Below the pieces are notes generated by a model. That model did not search any database, had not been told where the DNA came from, and worked only from the letters and a program-made list of their open reading frames with translations. A stretch of 64,000 nt of DNA from Chionoecetes opilio (lineage: Eukaryota; Arthropoda; Malacostraca; Decapoda; Majidae): contig JACEEZ010019049.1 in the NCBI GenBank assembly GCA_016584305.1, forward strand, positions 20,001 through 84,000, given 5' to 3'. The position numbers and the translations under genes were made by a program. This document shows, piece after piece, positions 10,716 to 22,099 of this stretch. Positions within the stretch are counted from its first letter, which is position 1. The number at the start of each line of letters is the position of its first letter.

Positions 10716-10840
10716 AGAGAGAGAAAAGAGAGAGAGAGAGGAGAGAAAGAGAGAGAGAGAGAGAGAGGGGAGAAGAGAGAGAAGAGAAAAGAGAGAGAGA
10801 GGAAGGAGAGAGAGAGAGAAGAGAGAGAGAAGGGGAAGAG

Positions 10841-10881
<41 letters not shown>

Positions 10882-11200
10882 AAAAGAGAGTAGAGGAGAG
10901 AGAGGGGGATTGCCGAGATAGAAGGCAGGATGACGCCCTAATCTCATTTGCCAATCAGTAAATTTATATATGCGTACAAGTCCTGCCTTTACCATCGGGA
11001 ATCCTCTCTCATTAATGCATTTCACATATTATTAATATAATTATCTGTTACACTGGCGACCACTGAGCAAAACCTTGCAACCGTACTGGGTTCGCGACAT
11101 ACTTGAATAACCTGGGTATACAAATTGGAATCATAATCATGTCTGGCAAACTGCCGAAAAAAGACCCAATGTGGATTCCTTGAGAACATTCAAAGGGAAG
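10380..11200. mobile_element. hAT-like foldback with one-sided (AG)n, copy 1
   Basis: The left arm (10380-10600) contains GGTTCTTCAAAGTATGGGTC, GCGACC, ACTGGGTCGC and ATATGTGAAATGCATTAATG. All of these are mirrored in the right arm (10985-11200). The centre holds a further palindrome (GATAGAAGGCAGGA / TCCTGCCTTTACCATC, 10907-10995). The 'GTTCTTCAAAGTATGGGTCGCGACC' style terminus is typical of non-autonomous hAT elements (split here as in the arm description). The (AG)n block at 10589-10907 sits in one arm only. Confidence 0.8.
10589..10907. repeat. (AG)n microsatellite inside foldback arm
   Basis: 319 bp of imperfect AG. It is absent from the opposite arm of the palindrome apart from CTCTCTC. 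Confidence 0.95.
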
Positions 11201-11465
11201 GTAAAGGAACCTTTTCAATTATTCCCACATCAAAAATAAAAATAAAAATAACAAATAAATAAATAAAAGGGATAATTAAAATAACAAATAAATCTTTAAA
11301 AAAAACGTTATTCTATAACCTATTAATATATTTTATTTTTCATTTATTTGTTGTTGTGGGATAATTTGGTCATGCTAAGGTTAGGTTCCTTTGACTTTTC
11401 AAAAGGGAAATCTATATTGGGTCACAGAAAAAGCAAAACAAAAAAAAATCCGATTGCTATAATAA

Positions 11466-12209
11466 TTATGAAATAATGGCCAACCCATTGCCTATTGTCG
11501 CAGCCCGTGCAGGAACCCCACGGTCTTCCCTTATACACTTAACGAGTTAAAGCTTCTTGTTTCAGAAAATTTAATTCTTTTTATTCAGGAAAAAAAAATA
11601 CTAAATTTTAAAAAATTCAAATAATTTATTTATGGAATTTCTGTCTGTGGGTTTTGGTTGGTGTGGTTTTTGGTTTTTGGATAGTTCCCCCATGGCCAAA
11701 CACCTCATTGCACATTTTTGAAAACAGGTTGACCGGGGAAGTCATAACCCACTTATAATGACCGATTTTTTTTTTTTTTTTTTTTTTTACACCTATGCGA
11801 AAAAAAAAAATACGAAATTAAACCTTATGTAGTATTAATTTATAAATTTAGGAAGTGGTGTGGGTGTGGGGTGTGGGTGGGGTTGGTTGGGGTGTGGTGT
11901 GGGTGGGGATAGGTTTGGGTGCGGAAAAATAATCAGCAATTTGTCGTTGCTCATCTTCTCTCTCTCTCTACTCTTCTCTATCTCTCTCCTCTCTCTCTCT
12001 CTCTCTCTCTATACTCTTCTCTATCTCATCTCTCTCTCTCTACTCTATCTCTATTCTCACTATCTATCTATCGCTATCTGTCAAGTCATCTTTTTATTAC
12101 TCACATTACCATCTTAAATTTCAGTAACACCTTTATCCCATTTATACCATCTCTCTATCTCTGATCTCTCTCTCCCTCTCTCTCTCGCTCTCCTCTCTCT
12201 CTCTCTCTC

Positions 12210-12248
<39 letters not shown>

Positions 12249-12311
12249 CCTCTCTCTCCTCTCTCTCTCTCTCGGACACTATCACCACAATGAGGAAATA
12301 TAACATACATA
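11466..12311. other. spacer between the two duplicated blocks
   Basis: Holds the second copy of the dispersed repeat (11690-11830, compare 855-1000), a GT-rich GGGTGTGG tract (11858-11915) and CT microsatellites at 11954-12060 and 12150-12275. No gene. Confidence 0.7.
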
Positions 12312-12386
12312 ATGTAAATTAAAAAATACTTTAATATAGATATTTCCAAACAATATTATGGGCTACATTCACACATCCAACCGCGC

Positions 12387-12487
12387 GCGCACACACACAC
12401 CAACCAGGCACAAACCACACAACCACACACACACACACACACACACACGCACGCACGCACGAACGCACGCACGCACGCACACACAAA

Positions 12488-12529
<42 letters not shown>

Positions 12530-12575
12530 CACACACACAACACACAACACACAACACAACACACACACAACACCA
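12387..12575. repeat. (AC)n microsatellite
   Basis: AC/ACGC repeat corresponding to 5853-6022. Confidence 0.95.
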
Positions 12576-12989
12576 CCACCCACCCTGCTTTTCAGTGTTA
12601 AGAATATATTTTGCTATAGCCATGATCTTTTTCCGGGAAAACAACGAAATGTACATATTTTAAAAGTTAAACTTCATACTGTCTGATGGAGGAAGGACCC
12701 AGTTGAAGGGACTCAATGGAATGGAGGAAGGGAGGGAAAGAGGGAGGGAGGGAGGGAGCTGTTAAATTGTCATAGCTGTTGGTGCGGGATTTAAAACTAT
12801 GATTATCATCAGGAGCTTATAAGTCGGAAGGTTTGAACAACAGGACTGTGGCTATTAGGGGGGTTGACGGGTCTCAAGAGGAGAATGAGCGAACATTTGT
12901 AGGACAAGGAAAAGATTTGTAGAAATCGATGGGATTGCTCGCCCCAGTGTTTCCGAAGTACATGCATGGACTTACACGTGCATTTCAGT

Positions 12990-13058
12990 TTGTGTGTGTG
13001 TGTGTGTGGTGGTGAGTGCAGTGTGTATGTATGTGTGTGTGTTATATAGTGTTTGTAT

Positions 13059-13103
<45 letters not shown>

Positions 13104-13550
13104 TTTGTGTGGTTGGTATTGTGAGTGTGGTTGTGTGTGTGTGTATTTTAGACACATATATTAATATTATATATTATATATATATATGATATATAGCGAT
13201 ATCATATTATCTATATATATATATATAGCCTACAATTACACATCAATAGCCAGTATATGTGAATTATCGTGAATATTTTATCGTGTGGAGGATATGAAGA
13301 GGGAGAATTAAGGAGAGGAGGAGTGGAGGTAGTGAAGAAAAGTAGATGAGAAAGAAAGAAAGGAGAGAGAGGAGAGAGAGGAGAGAAAGAGAGGGAGAGA
13401 GAGAGGGAGAGAGAGGAGAGGAAGGAGAGAGAGAGGAGAGCGAGAGAGAGAGAGAGAGAGAGAGAACGAGAGGATGAGAGACTTGAGAGAGAGGACCGAG
13501 AGAGCAGAAGGGAAAGGGAAGGAGAGAGAGAGAGAGAGAGAGGGGGGGGA
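12990..13550. repeat. compound microsatellite TG-AT-AG
   Basis: (TG)n at 12990-13145, AT-rich at 13155-13230 and (AG)n at 13300-13550; counterpart of 6401-7203 but shorter in AT and AG. Confidence 0.93.
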
Positions 13551-13554
13551 GTGT

Positions 13555-14198
13555 ACTGTCTGGGGGTGAGTGATATTCATAGGTTAAGTTCATAAATAAT
13601 TTCATGTTGAAAATAAAAAATATTATTGTTATTATTATCATTGTTATTATTAATTACCTGCATTTGTAAGGGGTTTACATTGAAATGAGGGAAGCGAGAA
13701 GCCTGGAACCCCCTCCTCGTATTTACATCCACAACGAGACAAGGCGTAAAACAAGACGGGCTTTGAAAGTTTCACTCCATGAATCCTGTATAAAGCTTGT
13801 CTCGGCTCCACCACCTTGTTGAGGGACACAAAGTCTAGTATATGGATGAGAAGGATTATACGATGATGTATATATGTGCACAAGATAAACTACTACTCTG
13901 AACCATATTTCTTTTAGCAGAGGTGGGCATCGCCAATTTTTTTTTCAATCCGCAATCGAAATTACGTAAGTCCGACCGCACCAGTCCGCAATCGATTTTT
14001 TCTTTTTTTTCCTTTCATAACAGAAGGCCTTCCATGGAACATGTGGGTTTCCATTAAACCCTGAGCCAGTTCGATCAAACAAGTACCAGGTTCTATAGCG
14101 TAAAGACTTACTGTTTTCCCTTATATAAGTCGCTGTGTCCATCCATGCCAGGCTAACGTGTTCAGCGCCCCAGTGGCTGACCACGCGCCGATGTGATC

Positions 14199-14233
<35 letters not shown>

Positions 14234-14327
14234 TATATACCAGTTCCAGGCTTCATTTTTTTACAGCTTTGCCGCATTGCAAGAATTACCCACACGCACA
14301 CCCACACACACACACAACCACACTAGG
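13555..14327. other. unassigned sequence before SINE copy 2
   Basis: Counterpart of 7204-7980; no gene. Confidence 0.5.
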
Positions 14328-14611
14328 TACTCCGTAGGTGTAAGGGGTAGCACACTCGGTTCACCAACCGAGAAGTCCAGGGTTCGATTCCCCGGGCGGA
14401 GGGAAAACAGATGGGTTGGTTTCCTTCAAAAACCCGAGCCACTGGTCCACCCAGCAGTGAATGGGTACCGGGTGTTAGCCGGGGTTTGTGACCCGCTTCC
14501 CGGGTGGTTGGATTCAGCCAACACTAAGCACAAGGATGAATCATAAAATGTGAGATGGAGACGGGGCCATACGAGCGTTGCTCAGGCCCTGTAAAATACA
14601 ACTAGATGAAT
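14328..14611 (+). mobile_element. tRNA-derived SINE, second copy
   Basis: Same SINE as 7981-8262: anticodon-arm region CTCGGTTCACCAACCGAG (one base inserted in the loop), B box GGGTTCGATTCCC, then the body and the LINE-like tail AACTAGATGAATACACAC. Its position matches the large duplication, so it is not an independent insertion. Confidence 0.9.
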
Positions 14612-15055
14612 ACACACACACACACACATACACACACACAAACACATACTACACACACACACACATACATACACACATGCACTCACACACATACCCAGCC
14701 AGCACCGGAACATGGGACCCATGTGGGCCCCATGTGGGCTACTATATGTGCCCCATGTGCGGCCCCCATAATCACATGGGAGCCTTATAGCTTTGTCCAC
14801 GCGCCCGTGTGCGCCGCAGTGGCTGCCCTATGTGGGTCCAAGGGGGCTTAAACATGGAACCGATGTGGGTCCAAGGTGGGCTTAACATGGGACCTATGTG
14901 GTCCCAGGGGGCTATGGGAACTATGTGGGTCCCAGGTGGCTTATGGAACTATGTGGGTCCCAGGTGGGCTTATGGGAACTATGTGTGGTCCCAGGTGGGG
15001 TTTAATATGGGACCTATGTGGGCTTAGGGAACTATGTGGGTACAGTGGGCTAGAC
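14612..15055. repeat. (AC)n plus CCCATGTGGG minisatellite, copy 2
   Basis: Counterpart of 8263-8706. The 30-bp units GTGGGTCCCAGGTGGGCTTA have acquired scattered indels. Confidence 0.85.
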
Positions 15056-15071
15056 ATGATGATTTGATTTA

Positions 15072-15486
15072 TATGCTACACAATACCATATGAATCAACA
15101 CCTGTATCTCATGTCTAGCCCAAAATTTTCCTTTTTTTTTCTTCAAAATTTTGGAATTTTTTTCTTCAAAAATGTTTTTTTTCATTTTTTTTTTTTCAAT
15201 TTTTTTCTCTTCAACATTTTGGATTTTTTTATCAAAATTGTGAATGTTTTTTCTCAATTTTAATTCTTGGATATGATATAATCAATCCAAAATAATCAAA
15301 ATTGAGAAAAAAATCAAAATTTTGAAGAAAAAAATAAAAAATTAGAAGAAAAACGTCAATTTTTTGGAAAAAAAAAAAAAAAAAAAAATGAGAAAAAAAA
15401 ATCCACCAATATTGAAGAAAAAAATCCAAAATTGTTCGGGTTAGACATGAGATATATGTTGGATGCCTATGGCATGTGTGGGCATG
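15072..15486. mobile_element. AT-rich foldback element, copy 2
   Basis: Counterpart of 8727-9129, centred near 15279, with T-rich left arm and A-rich right arm. Confidence 0.85.
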
Positions 15487-16074
15487 GCATTATATTAATG
15501 GGTTAGTGCCACATATAATGATGCCAATTATATTGCTAAGGGCTAATTTGGACATACTAGTTAATATTGCTAAAGAAAAGTGAAAACATTACAAATTTCA
15601 AAAAATGTTGTAAGATTATAATTTATTTTGTATATTAAACTCTTTACAAAGCCCTTAACAAATATATATAATAATGCCTCATTCATATGTGCCAACGTCT
15701 CGGCCTATAGCGCAGCCAAACACCAGATATTTAAGGATGCATGTCTTATGTGGGCAGCTTTATGAACCCCATGTGGGATTCACATGGGGCCCATAATGGT
15801 TTAAGCTTACGCCAATGCCATGTCTTTTGAGATGGTGTAGGTATTACAAAGTGAAGTGCTGTATACAAATGTTATTTTATATAGGACTATATGTCACAAT
15901 GTATTGTCAATAATAATAAAACCACTCATTTTAGAGTTTATATCATTTTGATTTTGAATACAATATTAATATATAATAGTAATTAATATAATAATATGAA
16001 GTTTATAGGACAACAATAATAGAGAAATGATGATAAAATAAGATAATAATAATAATATGCAAGCCTATACCTAA
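15487..16074. other. AT-rich unassigned sequence
   Basis: Counterpart of 9130-9715, with the CCCATGTGGG remnant at 15715-15800. Confidence 0.55.
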
Positions 16075-16290
16075 GCAATCAATCAATCATGGGGGGCTTA
16101 CGCCGGGGGGGCGCGTTTTGCCCTCGCCCCCACCCTACGACGCCGTCTCGGGGGTCACAATGCGCTAGTCCCCAGCAGGACTCCTTCCAATACCAAGCAA
16201 CTCTAACAGGGAACATCCACTTGCCCTAACCACGAGGCTTGTGGGCGGGGCGCCTCTTGGCTCCTCTACGCCGGATGTGCTTACAGATAT
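16075..16290 (-). mobile_element. reversed 3' tail of the ATTGATTG LINE family, copy 2
   Basis: Counterpart of 9716-9932, ending (on the minus strand) in ATTGATTGATTG. Confidence 0.88.
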
Positions 16291-16744
16291 GTAACAATAT
16301 ACCTTCTTTTTTGTTATTGTGTATGCTTTCTTATGCAACAAATTAAATGATGAACGCCGGTAGTATAATTGAAAGCGTATCATCGACACCGCTAACCTCA
16401 AAAGAGATTATGGGAAAATCGACGCTAACATTACTATGAAAAAAAGATGAACGTATATAACCTCGATATTCGTCCAGCGTCTCCGTCACAGACAAAAAAC
16501 ACGCCTTGGACCTCAGGCGCCCCCCAATACACCCTTGCAGCCTGAGAGTTACACGTTTGAAGGTATCCTACAGTTATCCTTCTACCTATCACCATTACCT
16601 AAAAAAATACAGACATATAACACAATTTATGGATATGTATGTATGTTGTAATTGTAAAAAAAAAATTCACATTGGAGAGAAAGTAGAAAACATACGTTAC
16701 AATAGCCCGTGAATGCATAAAATCAAACTCCAAGGCGGTCGCAC

Positions 16745-16973
16745 AATGAAAAAAGTTTGAAAGAACACTGATATAGGGGGGGAAATCCACATTGGGGCTT
16801 GTTTCTGGCAGCTGCAGACATGATTATGAGTCAAGTAGTATAGGTATGGTTCTTCAAAGTATGGGTCGCGACCCAATACCGGGTCGCAAGCTTTTGCTTT
16901 GATCAGGGGGTCGCTACGTCGTAAACAGATAAATTATATTAAATAGTGAAAATGCATTAAGAGAGAGAGACGA

Positions 16974-17006
<33 letters not shown>

Positions 17007-17083
17007 GGAGGAGAGAGAGAGAGAGAGAGAGAGAGTGTGAGGAGAGAGGAGCGAGAGGAGAGAGGAGAGAGAGAGAGAGAGAG

Positions 17084-17140
<57 letters not shown>

Positions 17141-18065
17141 TGAGAGAGAGAGAGGAGACCCGAGACGGATGAGAGAAGGAGAGAGAGAGAGAGAGACGAG
17201 AGAAGGAGAGAGAGAGAGAGAGAGCTAAGAGAGAGAGAGAGGAGAGAGAGAGAAGAGAGTTACGAGAGGAGGAGACTTAGGAGAGATGAGTAGAAGAGAG
17301 GAGAGAGAGAGAGGAGAGAGAAGGAGAGAGAGAGACGAGAGAGGAGAGAGAGAGAGCGAGGAGGGAGAGAGACGAGGAGAGAGAGAGAGAAGATGAGAGA
17401 GAGGGATGAGAGAGAGCCGATGGGAGAGAGAAGAGAGAGAGAGGATAGAGAGGAGAGAGAGAGAGAGAGGAGAGAGAGTTAGAGAGAGAGAGTTAGAGAG
17501 AGAGAGACTTAGAGAGGGAGAGAGAGAGAGGAGAGAGAGCGAAGAGGATGAGAGAGATAGAGAAGAGAGACGAGGAGGAGAGAGAGAGAGAGAGAGAGGA
17601 GAGAACGAGAGAGAGAGGAGAGAAGACGAGGAGAGGATGAGAGAGAGGATGAGAGAGAGAGAGAGAGATGAGAAGAGAGACGCGAGGATCAGAGAGAGAG
17701 AGAACAGACGAGAGAGAGAGAGAGAGAGAGAGAGTAAGAGAGAGAGATTGCGATGATAGAAGGCAGGACTTGTACGCTAATCTTCATTTGCAATCCCAGT
17801 AATTGTGATAATTATGCGTACAAGTCCTGCCTTCTACCATCGGCAATTCTCTATCATTAATTGCATTTCACATATTATTAATATAATGATCTTGTTTACC
17901 ACGTGGGGACCCACTGGCAAAACCTTTGCCAAACCCAGTACTGGGTTCGCGAATCTACTTTGAAATAAAACCCCTGGCGTATACTACTTGGACCTCATAA
18001 TCATGTCTGCAGCTGCCAGAAAAAAGACCCAATGTGGACCTCCTTTGAGAACATTTCAAAGGGAA
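16745..18065. mobile_element. hAT-like foldback with expanded (AG)n, copy 2
   Basis: Arms at 16745-16962 and 17845-18065 carry the same GGGTCGCGACCC / AATACCGGGTCGC and GAAAATGCATTAA features as copy 1. The central palindrome (GATAGAAGGCAGGACTTGTA with its complement) lies at 17750-17850. Confidence 0.8.
16963..17745. repeat. (AG)n microsatellite, 783 bp
   Basis: Imperfect AG repeat with GAGCGAGA, GATGAG and ACGAGA interruptions. It occupies one arm of the foldback. Confidence 0.95.
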
Positions 18066-18340
18066 GGTAAAAGGAACCTTTTCATATTATTCCCACATCA
18101 AAAATAAAATATAATAACAAATAAATAAATAAAATAGTATTAATTAAAATAACAAAATAAATCTTAAAAAAAACGTTATTCCATAACCTATTATTATATT
18201 TATTTTCATTCTTTTTGTTGTTGTGGGAATAATTTGGTCATGCTAGGTTAGGTTCCTTTGGACTTTTCTCAAAGGAAATCTATATTGGGTCACAGAAAAA
18301 GCAAAAAAAAAAAAAATCCGATTAGCTATAATATATATAT

Positions 18341-18696
18341 AAAAATAATAAGTGCAACCCTACCTATGCACTAGTTGTTGCGCCGATTGCCCTGTGCATG
18401 CGATTACCACCACGGTCTATCCCCAAATCAAACCACTTGACACAGCACGCTCTACATGCTTCCTTTGTTCTATCAGAAGTTTCTGCATTCTTCTTCACTC
18501 CTCATGGAAACAAAAAAAATACTGAAATATTATAAACATTCAGTAAAAATTATATTTATCTTTATAAAAGTAAATTACCAGTCAGAGACAATTGAAGTTG
18601 ATTAGTTGATTAGTTTTTTGAAATGAGGTAGTTGGGTGAATTAATATAAGATTGGCACCAAGTCAACCTACAGCAAATAACTGGAGTGAAAGCCCG
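18341..18696. other. unassigned sequence
   Basis: Nothing recognisable. Confidence 0.45.
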
Positions 18697-19115
18697 TTAA
18701 ACCCCTTTGAGGGCCAGAACGTAATTTTCCAATTGTAACTTTGGGTACCAGTAAAACGATTTTTAATGAATATCCCGCAATATTTTGTATATTTGGACTG
18801 AGTCCATTCCAGCATTTACAATCCTATTTGTGAAACCATTTTTTGCTATTTCCTTATTAAATCTACCGCTAAAAGCTATTAAAATTCGAGCTATTTAACC
18901 CCCTTCTCGCCCGGCTCTTTCTTTGCTAAAAAAAAAAAGCTCTGTTAATAGCCATAAAAATAACCCCGAAAAGTAACTGAATATACCAAAATTAGTAGTT
19001 GACAAGGATACTAAACAGCGTCATAGTTATAAAAATATTGCTTACAGTCCACTAAAAATCGCTAAATATACCATAATTACTATGGATAATACGTTCTGAG
19101 TCTCAAGGGGTTTAA
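18697..19115. mobile_element. TTAA-flanked MITE (piggyBac-like)
   Basis: TTAA at 18697-18700 and 19112-19115 bracket a 411-bp non-coding element. It begins ACCCCTTTGAGGGCCAGAACG and ends CGTTCTGAGTCTCAAGGGGT, which are inverted matches. A TTAA target duplication is the hallmark of piggyBac transposition. Related sequence lies at 19914-20125. Confidence 0.7.
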
Positions 19116-19369
19116 TTGGGTTTTGACATTGATACGTCGGAAACCAACATTGAGATCACCACAGTTAGGTATTGAAAATTACAAAGTTGCTTTCAAAATC
19201 ATACTGATAGAATAACATAGAAATAAGATATGAATTGGGGTTAATATACATGTACTGTGTAGACTATCCAATGGGTCAATATGTATAACTTTTGATAATA
19301 ACATTGTGGTACGATGAAAATACACAATAAATAATTAGGAGAGAAGGAAGGTAAAGGGGGCACGTGCAG

Positions 19370-19690
19370 AGGAGAGAGGAGAAGAAGAAGAGAGAAGAAG
19401 AAGAGATGAGAAGGAAGAAGAGAAGAAGAAAAGAAGAGGAAGTAGGGCCATAGGTGCCACCAAGGCGATCTTCGCAGCCCTAAAAACAAAGAACAAGAAA
19501 GAAGAGAAGAAAAACAGTATTAAACAGAAAGAAAGAAGGAAAGAAGAGAAGAAGGAAAAGAAGAAGAAAACAGTATTAAGTCAAACAGACGGAAAAGAGA
19601 AGGAAGAAGGAAGAAGAAGAGAAGGAAAAGAAGAAGAAGAAGGAAGAAGAAGAAGGAATCGAAAGAAAGAAGAAGGAAGAAGCAGAGGGG
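19370..19690. repeat. (GAA)n / purine-rich repeat
   Basis: Degenerate GAAGAA tracts with two related sub-blocks (19495-19560 and 19565-19690). Confidence 0.85.
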
Positions 19691-19913
19691 GAAGGTGATA
19701 GGTCCTTGGTGACATACTTGAGAATATATTAAGTATTTTTCTAATTGTATGACTAAACACAGACGATATGTAGAACATGGAAATAACATCTGGGCGTGAA
19801 GGGTTAAAAATGATCTGGCCAAGCATAGGCATTGAAGAAGTTGAGGATATGGTAGAAGATAGTTGGAAGTGTATCATTGATCGTTTACCTCAATAAATTA
19901 TCAATGGGACGTT

Positions 19914-20125
19914 AACCCCTTCACGCCAGATCTTCCATTAAATTATAGCATCGTCTGTTGTTAGCCATAAAATTACGAAGTAGTTAATATACCAAATTAG
20001 ACTTTGGACAAGGATACTAAACAGGTCATATCTATAATAAAAAATATTATTTAATACACGAAAAATGTTTAATGGTACCCAAATTACAATTGGAAATACG
20101 TTACCTGGATCTTCAATGGGTCAAA
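19914..20125. mobile_element. second MITE related to 18697-19115
   Basis: After TTAA comes CCCCTTCACGCCAGA, then GTTAGCCATAAAATTACG, AATATACCAAATTAG, GGACAAGGATACTAAACAG and GGTACCCAAATTACAATTGG. The same order occurs at 18950-19110 and, for the last motif, reversed at 18735-18760. A mirrored end GGGCGTGAAGGGTTAA lies at 19791-19806. Boundaries are unclear. Confidence 0.5.
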
Positions 20126-20167
20126 CAAAGAAAGAGAGGGAAAGGTAAAGGGTGTATGGTGACCTAC

Positions 20168-20278
20168 TTGGAGGTACTTGGTGAGGGTGTCGTGCAGGTG
20201 GGGCACGGGAAGGCGGGGCAGGGCAGCGGCGTCGCCTTGGTGCATCGCCTCGCGGTTCACACACGGCACTGACCGCAT
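20168..20278 (-). CDS. carnitine/choline acyltransferase family, single N-terminal exon
   Basis: This minus-strand exon encodes 37 residues if started at the ATG at 20278, and includes ALPRLPVPHLHDTLTKYLQ. This is the N-terminal signature (LPRLPVPPL..TL..YL) of carnitine O-acetyltransferase, carnitine octanoyltransferase and choline acetyltransferase, enzymes that move acyl groups between CoA and carnitine or choline. The exon ends at a consensus donor, CAA|GTAGGT (GT at 20167-20166), in phase 0. Base composition is GC-rich, unlike its surroundings, as expected for coding sequence. The upstream acceptor lacks a good pyrimidine tract, so either the ATG is the start or the exon begins a little upstream near 20283. 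No further exon of the gene was found in the window. Which family member it is cannot be decided from one exon; an isolated relic is possible. Confidence 0.65.
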
Positions 20279-20309
20279 CACCCTGCCACACCTCAACCCA
20301 TGCACTAGA

Positions 20310-20410
20310 AAACATAAGAAAAAACATACTAGAAAGGACATAAGAACACAAGAAAATAAGAAAATAAGAACATATGAACCCATTACAACATAAGAATATA
20401 TAGGAAAATA
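20310..20410. repeat. AAGAACATA-rich A-rich repeat
   Basis: About ten AACATAAGAA-like units, directly upstream (in minus sense) of the acyltransferase exon. Confidence 0.7.
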
Positions 20411-21290
20411 AGAACCACATACAAGATTTAAACCCCTGCTCGTTCACTAACTTAGCCTGGACATTGGCCAACCGGCCAACATAACTACTACATAACCTAA
20501 CTCAAGATCAAGGAAACTAACGTAGATAACACGTTGAAAGCCCACTACCGAAATTTTACCGAAAATGTTATTCGCTCAAATGGTCCTGCCGCTCGAAAAA
20601 GGATTCCGCTTGAATCGTCCAGACCACCCATAGTGACAGGTTGTGTAGTGGTAAAGCGAGAGAGGCTAAGAGTGCAGTGTTAGCCCCCCAGTGTGTGTGT
20701 CTGACCAAAGAGCGAAACAGCGCAGTTTCATCCACTATAAACAGCGTCAGCCCGTACCATCGCGGCCACGGGTACCGGCGCGGGCCACAGTGGTCCATAG
20801 AAGCTATTTCTAGCACGCGGGACTCGAAAATAGGATTCAATGACCAATGTGTAGAAACACAACAACGAAGAAGGTTTGTCATACCCATGTACGAAACAAT
20901 TTTCAACTCTTGAGCTGAGTGTACGAAACGACTATGGTCTTGAAACTTTTAAACAACTTTTTGGTGTACGAATCTAATGGTTACGATAACAACTTGGTAC
21001 GAACTGACTGTTTCAACCCCTTCAAAAGTAAGTAGCATGACCACTCACCAATTGTACAAGAAACAGTGCACCCCAGAGAGAGGGAAAGCTGTGCTACGTG
21101 GCTGCACCACCAAGGAGCATCCAAGAGTTAGAACCTAACACCACAGCTTCACCTTCAGTGACTACAAGATATTCAACTGCATCCAACAAAACTAAGAAGC
21201 AATGGAGGGGTGTCTCAACCGACACCTTTAAGTAATCAAATTGGATGCCTCACCTCAATTCCAGCCAAGTTCTTGTTCTTGTTCTTTTTT
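20411..21290. other. unassigned sequence
   Basis: A 90-codon open frame at 20641-20913 has no recognisable domain. Nothing else seen. Confidence 0.45.
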
Positions 21291-21292
21291 AG

Positions 21293-21332
21293 GCGCATGC
21301 GAGGATCCCTTGGGGGAACAATATGAGCCCTG
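21293..21332 (+). other. possible 40-bp microexon
   Basis: A pyrimidine tract ending CTTTTTTAG precedes, and a consensus donor GTGAGT at 21333-21338 follows, a 40-bp stretch that is open in the frame reading CEDPLGEQYEPW. Only the splice-site pair supports it. Confidence 0.2.
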
Positions 21333-22099
21333 GTGAGTCCTTGATGCTATCACAGGCGGTGGTAGACCTGTCCTCCTCACCGAGGACGTCGCGCCTCCCC
21401 ATTCCAACAAGTTTGATTCAACAACAAGGTTCCAATATTACTGAAAAAACATGCAAGAAATATGCTTTTTTTTCTTTCAGAGCACAACTAGACTATATAT
21501 GATTTCACAAAATAAAAAAAAATAAAACATCAGGATCTATATTATAAATTATTTGATTGGCATATTTTCATTACGAATGCCATTGACAATGTATTTAAAA
21601 TGTGTTACTATCGACACGTTTGAATTTAAGGTCAACCAGACCGCCCGTTGGCGTATCAGTCAATATTCGTATAATATGCACTATATTAAAATTACCATAT
21701 GGCACAATCACCTTATTTATTTGCTTACAAAATAATCTAGCAAGCTTTCAAGTCAGTTAATGTATATTTTTAGTTAAGCCGGGAGGAAACAATGACCTAT
21801 TGTGGGCATAGTCCATCGCTTAACCATACAAAAACAGTCTAACTTGTGCATAAAAAATATCCAAAACATTCCATGTCATAGAATTAAGTAATATTATTTC
21901 CTCAACGATACTATCGCAATCATTCAGACAGTTACTGCATAGTTGTGAATGATGGGAGAAATTGTATATCGATATGGGAAAGCCCACATAGAGCCAGATA
22001 AAAACCCATGTAACATTCATCTACTAAACCAGGCTATATATTTGAATAATTGCATCCAGTTTTATTTTCTCAGTCAATTGGACGATTTGCTATGCCAAT
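21333..22099. other. unassigned sequence
   Basis: AT-rich, no recognisable feature. Confidence 0.45.

Larger units (their letters stand above)
5785..11465. repeat. large tandem duplication, copy 1
   Basis: This block matches 12312-18340 in order and orientation. It starts with ACATACTTTATTATAG, then TTCCAAACAATATTATG, and ends at GGGTCACAGAAAAAGC followed by AAAATCCGATT. Both copies carry the same run of (AC)n, (TG)n, (AT)n, (AG)n, SINE, CCCATGTGGG minisatellite, AT foldback, reversed LINE tail and AG-loaded foldback. Differences are mainly single-base and microsatellite-length changes. It is either a recent segmental duplication or two haplotypes assembled in tandem. Confidence 0.95.
12312..18340. 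repeat. large tandem duplication, copy 2
   Basis: Second copy of 5785-11465, same orientation, about 850 bp downstream of the first. Extra or missing single bases in homopolymers are frequent. The (AG)n block is much longer here (783 versus 319 bp). Confidence 0.95.

Noticed and set aside
19240..19806. Third TTAA MITE spanning the GAA repeat
   Set aside because: A GGGCGTGAAGGGTTAA end is present at 19806 but I could not find a convincing left end.
20641..20913. 90-codon open frame (+) as a host gene
   Set aside because: No recognisable domain, no splice context, overlapping open frame on the other strand.
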